A stretch of 64,000 bases of DNA. Source: Chrysoperla carnea (lineage: Eukaryota > Arthropoda > Insecta > Neuroptera > Chrysopidae). Made by a program: the position numbers and the translations under genes. Positions 58,544 through 64,000 of the stretch are shown piece by piece; position 1 is the first letter of the stretch, and every line of letters begins with the position of its first letter. Location of the stretch: contig NC_058342.1 in NCBI RefSeq assembly GCF_905475395.1, positions 36,798,140 to 36,862,139 of the forward strand. Reading direction: 5' to 3'. The notes under the pieces are model-generated. The model saw only the letters and a list, made by a program, of their open reading frames with translations, was not told where the DNA came from and did not search any database.

Positions 58544-61500
58544 TTAATTTTTACGTTCAACTTTCGCAATAAGTTCATCACAAATGCTAGCTAATTCCTT
58601 GCAGTCCTTGTTCCGCTGATCCACAACTGATTGTAACGAGCTATTCTTTAATTCTAATGTTTTAATGATTGCTTCTAACCGTAATATTTCATCCTCATAT
58701 TTCTTCTTCATTTCAATTAATTCATCGTTGGCCCTAAAATAGAAAACAGTTGACTGAGTTAATTGTTTAAATATCATGTATAGAAAGTGCTTGCTTTATT
58801 TTTTTTATAAATAAGAAAACTGTAAAAAACCAACACAATTATGAGCTCTATTTAAATTGATTTTGTTTTCGAAAGTATTTTTTAGAATATTTAGTATTTC
58901 AAGAATATTTCAAACAGGGTTCGAGGATATATATCATGATATATATCCATTGATATATAACCGATCCGATATATATCACGTGAATTTTTATGATATATAT
59001 CAATACAAAAATGATTTAAAAAACTTTAATATTATTTAGTAATTTTTGGCGTTTGTTATCGTATGTCTACTTCCCAAATTTTGATGGCATTGGAGTAGAG
59101 TTAAAAGCTACTAATACTAAGCTCAAATCGTGTCGTGTCAGAAAAAGTTCCGTTACTAAAGAGTAAGTTTAAGTAAGATTCAAAATCGGAAGATGATCTA
59201 GCTTTATCTTCCTTGCAGTCAAACCAAGCACAATTATGAAACGACATTTTTTTATTTATTTTTTATTTGATAATTAACAGTTTATTACGAATGATTGATG
59301 ACTGATTTGATAATTAAAAGACTCTAGAGTTATACTCTAGAGTTATTATTTGTAATGTTTATTGTTTTGTTGCCTAAGTGTAGGTACCTACCGACTGATA
59401 ACAATTGACTGATAATAATTTATAAAATTGTTTTTTGTTTTAAAATTGATTTTTATTTATAAAAGTTTTATTATTTTTAATTGATTTTGCCTGATCTAGA
59501 AGAATATTTTATGTTTTGATTTCATTTGTCTGATTTGAAGTGCCTGCCTAAGTAAATAAAACCTTTAAAACATTTTAGTTTTTTTTTTAAATATCAAAAT
59601 TTTGATATATATCGGATATTTTCGAACCCTGATTTCAAAAGACCACTAATTGAAGCTCCGTGCAAATTTTCAATTCTCTATCTTTTATAGTTTTGGAGAA
59701 AATGGACACCAAAGTTTTATTCTAATTGCGCCCCCAAGAATAAACAGTGACGTTCACGACAAAATGTTTCAAACGAAACGTTCCCAATTTTTTACGTTCT
59801 AGTACGCTATAAATTTCAACTTGATATCTCATTTCGTTTTTGACAAGACAACCGGAAATGGACTAATTAGGTGATTTTATAAACACCTAAACCAAAATTT
59901 TGTTGGTAGCATTAATATTTTTAAGCTCTAGTTACAAACTTGGGACTAAACGTATACCTTGCATATTACATATATGTAATATGAAAGGTATAATGAAGTG
60001 AATTAAATAGATAAGATAAAGATAACTTACTTATCAAGTTGGTTTGTTTGAAAGAATACTTATTACTTACTTGTCACGTTCCTTTGCAATACACGCATTA
60101 TCCCGAATTAGTTTTGCAATCGTTTTTTCATACTCGGAAATAACAACACTGAAATATAACATAATCATTCTGTTACACACTGTACTTTAATATAAAATTA
60201 TTTTCTAGATTTTTAGAGAAGCGTATCAAAGGTAACACAGGATTGCCAAACGTCCTTAAATGAGCTAGCGGAACAAATGAATGTAAACCTTATATTGAAT
60301 ACCAAGATACCGGGATACCGGGATATTCCAGGGAATTGTAGGCATAAGGCAAGCGGAAATAGTACTCAATACGCATCCAGGAGTTCCGTTTGCGAGCAAG
60401 CACATCTTGGATGAGGATATCTTAAAAAAGCTTATCTTAGATGGAGAGAGGAACGCACTTTTGTAACTATAAGACAGATATGGTTTGAATACAATCGTAG
60501 GAGTTCCCAAGTACTTATATCACTTCAAAGGACCTCTATAAACAAAACTTGCGGCTATTACAGGATTCTCGCTAAGCAACAAAGATGCTGAACGCCTGGG
60601 CCTGAGGAAACGATGTCTGACTCCTTTGAGTCAGTCTTTCTTTGAAGACGTCTCCGACCTTAACTCCGTTAATCTGAAATCACTTCTGCTGTTCTTAAAC
60701 AGCTCCAAAGAGTTCTTGTAGTAATGACTCTTTTTCGATATCACAACGGAATCTTTGATGTAAGTATGTCCCATCACAGGACAGCTACTCTAGTCCGCTC
60801 TAGTCTAGTAAACCGTAGCTAGAGCAGAGTGAATTAACGTCTAGAATTTTAGAAATTTCCAGGTTTTCAGCAATAACTTATAATTTAACGTTTACATCAT
60901 AAATAAATAAATGAAAATGAACTTACTTCAGTTTTTCCTCGTTTTTTTTGGCCGCAATTGCTTGCTGAACCAAATTTTCATCTGCTCTAGTATTGGTGGA
61001 GGGTAAATCTTTTAATTCCATCACACTACTGAGTAATTGGCGCGCCATAATTGCTGTCTGTAAATTACAAAAAAAAAAATAAAAATCATAAAAAAAATAG
61101 ATTTTTCTTTTCCTTTTTTAGTTATCGTGTATTTTGTTAACAGACGGAAATGGACTAATTAAGTGATTTTATTGAAACCTATATCAAAATTTTTTCTGAC
61201 CCGTGGGTCAGAAAATCTGAAGATGAATTCTTTGTACACACAGTACACAATGTAGATTCAAGGTGCTTTAAAAACAAACACCATAACCCCAAACTTTGAA
61301 ATATTAACTTTACACGATTAATAACATATTTTAATTAACTTTACATTTATTCATTTTTAGAAATGAAAAACCATTTTTATTGGCAATTAAAAATTTGTAA
61401 ATTTTGTTAATTCAAGAAAAATTGATAATTTTAAACACTATCACTTGATCACTTGATTCAAAATACAGAATACAAAAATGAATAAACTTACGTTTGGATC

Positions 61501-61890
61501 CACATCGTCCCGTTTTGAAATCGTTTTAACAAGTGCGTTGGCGCTTTCCAGTACTTCGGCTAACTTTTCTTCTGCAGTCGATTTTTTTTTGTCGTCCACT
61601 TCAGATAATGTCATTGAGGCTATTAAGTCGATGAGGTTAGCTTCTAAGTCTAGTGGAGTTGAGTCGATCTTGTCCTTCGATGTTCCTGGAGTTAATAAGT
61701 CGACGACGTTACCTTCTAAGACTGGTGGAGTTGAGTCGATCTTGTCCTTCGATGTTCCTGGACTGCAATCTTCTAGTATTGTATAGGTTCTATTTAATGT
61801 ATGTTCCGGTATTTTCTTGGTATTTTTCTTTGTATTTTTCTTTCCCTGCCACGACGTATCTACTGAAGATTTCCGATTTTTATCATTCAT
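58544..61890 (-). CDS. Short TACC-domain (transforming acidic coiled-coil) protein, 4 exons
   Basis: Exons in transcript order: 61492-61890, 60927-61057, 60071-60148, 58544-58733; GT-AG with matching phases (798 nt, 265 aa). The C-terminus DCKELASICDELIAKVERK matches the end of the TACC domain (in TACC1, ELTKICDELIAKL), and exon 3 VVISEYEKTIAKLI matches ISEFEKTIAQMI near the domain's beginning. TACC proteins bind XMAP215/chTOG at centrosomes and spindle microtubules through this coiled coil. The roughly 60 residues that usually link the two blocks (the FRRYENLK region) are absent, and I find no exon for them in intron 3, where a hAT element sits instead. Exon 1 encodes a basic N-terminus and a 24-residue tandem duplication (two copies of PGTSKDKIDSTP). 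Alternatives: a diverged TACC paralogue or an isoform-specific model with a missed exon. Confidence 0.78.
58915..59631. mobile_element. Non-autonomous hAT element with perfect 8-bp target duplication
   Basis: 717 bp beginning CAGGGTTCGAGGATATATATC and ending GATATATATCGGATATTTTCGAACCCTG-type sequence. Flanked by ATTTCAAA on both sides (58907-58914 and 59632-59639), the 8-bp duplication expected of hAT insertion. Subterminal GATATATATC palindromes are repeated several times at the left end. No transposase coding sequence. Sits in intron 3 of the TACC-like gene. Confidence 0.88.
59690..59995 (-). repeat. Dispersed repeat copy in TACC-like intron 3
   Basis: Contains AATAAACAGTGACGTTCACG, GGACTAATTAGGTGATTTTA and AGTTACAAACTTGGGACTAA. 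Related to 12040-12420, 34260-34530 and 46905-47110; the strand is only nominal. Confidence 0.55.
60149..60926 (-). other. Intron 2 of the TACC-like gene
   Basis: No exon or recognisable repeat was found. The short open frame near 60265-60510 is not supported by any family feature. Confidence 0.5.
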
Positions 61891-63955
61891 TTTTTTTTTT
61901 AATTTTACAGTAGAAAATTTTTTAACAGAAATTCAACTTCGATGTTACTTACGTACTTCTAATGAAAAACTGATGAAAATTTATTCGTTTGTGTCTCTTG
62001 GTTACTAAAACTCTCTTTTGTTTTTCACTTATTCTTGTACAGCCATCATCCACAGTCTACTACTCACAACTCACTATCTTATTTATTTCTATAGACTATA
62101 GATACACAAAATATACTTGGTAGTCATCAACCTATAAAAATAGGACTACGTTAAAAACCGCTCCGATTATAACTATCTTAAAGGGACTGTACAATTGAGA
62201 TGGTGATTCAATTTTGGTCATCACTTCAGATGAAGAACTATCACTGCACGGACAGAAAAGTTGGTTTTTGAAAATCTTTAGAAATGCGTGTATTTATCCG
62301 ATAGCACCTTTATATAGCTGGAGCAGTTTTCTTTCAAAATTATTAATTCTTCCATTCCTTTTAACAAAATTAAATAAAAGCCTGTTAGAAAACATGTTAG
62401 AATACAAAAACGGTCTTGATATAGCGTCCTAATTCGATTTTTTCGTATCACAGTTTGTCCTCTGACATTAGGGTGTTATCATATAAGCATTATCTTACAA
62501 TTTTAGCTACCAAATTATTACTTTAGTACTTAGTAATTCTTTGTAACTTATTCAAACTAATATTGACTGCATTGTATAAATTTGTTGAGCTGTGTCTTGC
62601 TAAAAAATGAACAATTATCAACCATTACATATTCTGGAGCCGCAAACATGCTAATTAGTCCAGTAGTCCAGTGTTTGTAGTCCATGATAACTATACACAA
62701 AATCAAGTTCATTTGATTGTATTAGGTTTGTTCTTTGCAACAAAACTGCTCCTGTTATATCAAAATGGCGGAGCATTGCTTGTACTTGTAATATATCTAA
62801 TTTGACATTTTAAAACATTTTATTGGAGAATATTTTTATGAAAAGTTAAAGAAAAATTATTCAGGTAAGATTATTTATCAAAATCAGCGTATGATTTCAA
62901 TTAGTTTATTATAAAATTTTTTACTCTCTTAAGGTTTATTTACATAATGACGTTTGACGTTGAGTTTGAGCGTCAAATTAGGTTACGTGATCAGTTTAGT
63001 TTAAACAATGTTTAGCTTTTTACGATTTTATGCTGAGGATTTTTTTTTTTCATATAGCATCATAATTTCATTTATCTTTTGAAATAGTATTTAAGAAAAT
63101 TTTGTTTATTTGTTCGACACATATAGAGTTTTTATGATGAGATTGTTTTGTAGCAAAATAAAATGACGTACATAATGACGTTTGACGTTGAGTTTGAGCG
63201 TCAAATTAGGTCACGTGGTCAGTTTAGTTTAAACAATGTTTAGCTTTTTACGATTTTATGCTGAGGATTTTTTTTTTCATATAGCATCATAATTTCATTT
63301 ATCTTTTGAAATAGTATTTAAGAAAATTTTGTTTATTTGTTCGACACATATAGGGTTTTTATGATGAGATTGTTTTGTAGCAAAATAAAATGACGTACAT
63401 AATGACGTTTGACGTTGAGTTTGAGCGTCAAATTAGGTCACGTGGTCAGTTTAGTTTAAACAATGTTTAGCTTTTTACGATTTTATGCTGAGAATTTTTT
63501 TTTCATATAGCATCATAATTTCATTTATCTTTTGAAATAGTATTTAAGAAAATAGTATTTAAGAAAATTTTGAAAATTTTTGAAAAATACCGTATACCGT
63601 ATACGGTATACCCTAATAATAATTTTGTATGAAATTGGAACACGAAGCGGACGTGTAACAGATAGTTAGACATAAAATATTTTAGACAATTTGAAAGAAA
63701 ATTTTTATTTAAATAAAGTTTAGAGATAATGAGAAAAAAGAATTATATTCGGAATAGATAAATAAAGTTTGTGAAATTGTTAATATTTAGTTTGAGGGAT
63801 TTTCTAAATTGTTGAGTTTGTAATAAACTTCAGTGGTGACAAACAAATGTTCACTGACGGTGCAAGTTTGTAGTTTGTAATAATAAACTTTTCATTTGTT
63901 GTTACAATCTTGACATTTTTCATTAGGTTTTCTTTTATTTATTAAAAGTTTCAAT
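61891..63955. other. Region upstream of the TACC-like gene
   Basis: The presumptive 5' UTR/promoter of the TACC-like gene is just above 61890. No other gene is supported; a 72-codon frame at 62214 has no recognisable feature. Contains the 228-bp triplication and an ACCGTATACGGT palindrome (about 63588-63612). Confidence 0.45.
62943..63590 (+). repeat. Tandem triplication, 227-228-bp unit
   Basis: Units start CATAATGACGTTTGACGTTG at 62943, 63171 and 63398; the third is truncated and passes into an ACCGTATACGGTAT palindrome. Copies are about 97% alike, differing mostly by single bases (ggttacgtgatc/ggtcacgtggtc). Confidence 0.88.
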
Positions 63956-64000
63956 ATGCCCGAACAAATTAGTCCGGATAAAAAACCAACGGCTACGGCT
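63956..64000 (+). CDS. Possible N-terminus of a protein cut by the window edge
   Basis: An ATG at 63956 opens a frame of 15 codons (MPEQISPDKKPTATA) that is still open at the last base. It follows an AATAAA-containing stretch and a TGGTGAC motif at about 63834 that could be a primer binding site after an LTR. That would make this a gag start, but the visible piece is too short to identify. It could equally be chance. Confidence 0.25.
   Translation, partial: MPEQISPDKKPTATA

Noticed and set aside
62214-62432. 72-codon plus frame
   Set aside because: No homologue recognised, no splice or promoter context; likely chance in AT-rich DNA.

Overview
The window is insect nuclear DNA: AT-rich, with split genes (GT-AG introns from about 40 bp to several kb), conserved animal housekeeping and membrane genes, and a dense load of small transposon relics. 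I cannot fix the order of insect from the sequence. There is no CRISPR array, rRNA or intact tRNA gene.

Five gene models can be supported, all by protein similarity recalled from the families and by splice sites that keep the reading frame. (1) 2989-11244, minus: complete MON2, 10 coding exons, 1847 aa, a Golgi/endosome trafficking scaffold. (2) 19307-29802, plus: last five exons of a PDZRN3/PDZRN4-type E3 ligase, ending in the conserved SVTTV tail; its RING and first PDZ exons are not visible. (3) 32559-40409, plus: complete organic anion transporter (Oatp, most like Oatp30B), 11 exons, 880 aa. (4) 47687-50532, plus: complete MBOAT lysophospholipid acyltransferase (LPCAT3/nessy), 3 exons, 643 aa with an unusual hydrophilic C-terminal extension. 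(5) 58544-61890, minus: a compact 265-aa TACC-domain protein, 4 exons. A possible further start codon lies at 63956, cut by the window edge.

The spaces between and inside these genes are mostly repeats: a non-autonomous hAT element with a perfect 8-bp target duplication (58915-59631), a pogo/Tc1-like MITE (18381-18867), several foldback elements (15712-16079, 17365-17602, 56477-56632), a roughly 2-kb near-perfect palindrome (53473-55457) beside a field of ACCGTATACGGT-like palindromes, a roughly 316-bp tandem array (45113-46437), a 228-bp triplication (62943-63590), a Helentron-like piece (24059-24482), fragments of one non-LTR retrotransposon family in MON2 and Oatp introns and inside a TIR element, and a hAT transposase C-terminal relic (31660-31869).

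The genes do not form a functional cluster. MON2 (membrane traffic), LPCAT3 (phospholipid remodelling), Oatp (solute uptake), PDZRN (ubiquitylation/junction scaffold) and TACC (microtubules) are neighbours without an evident shared pathway.
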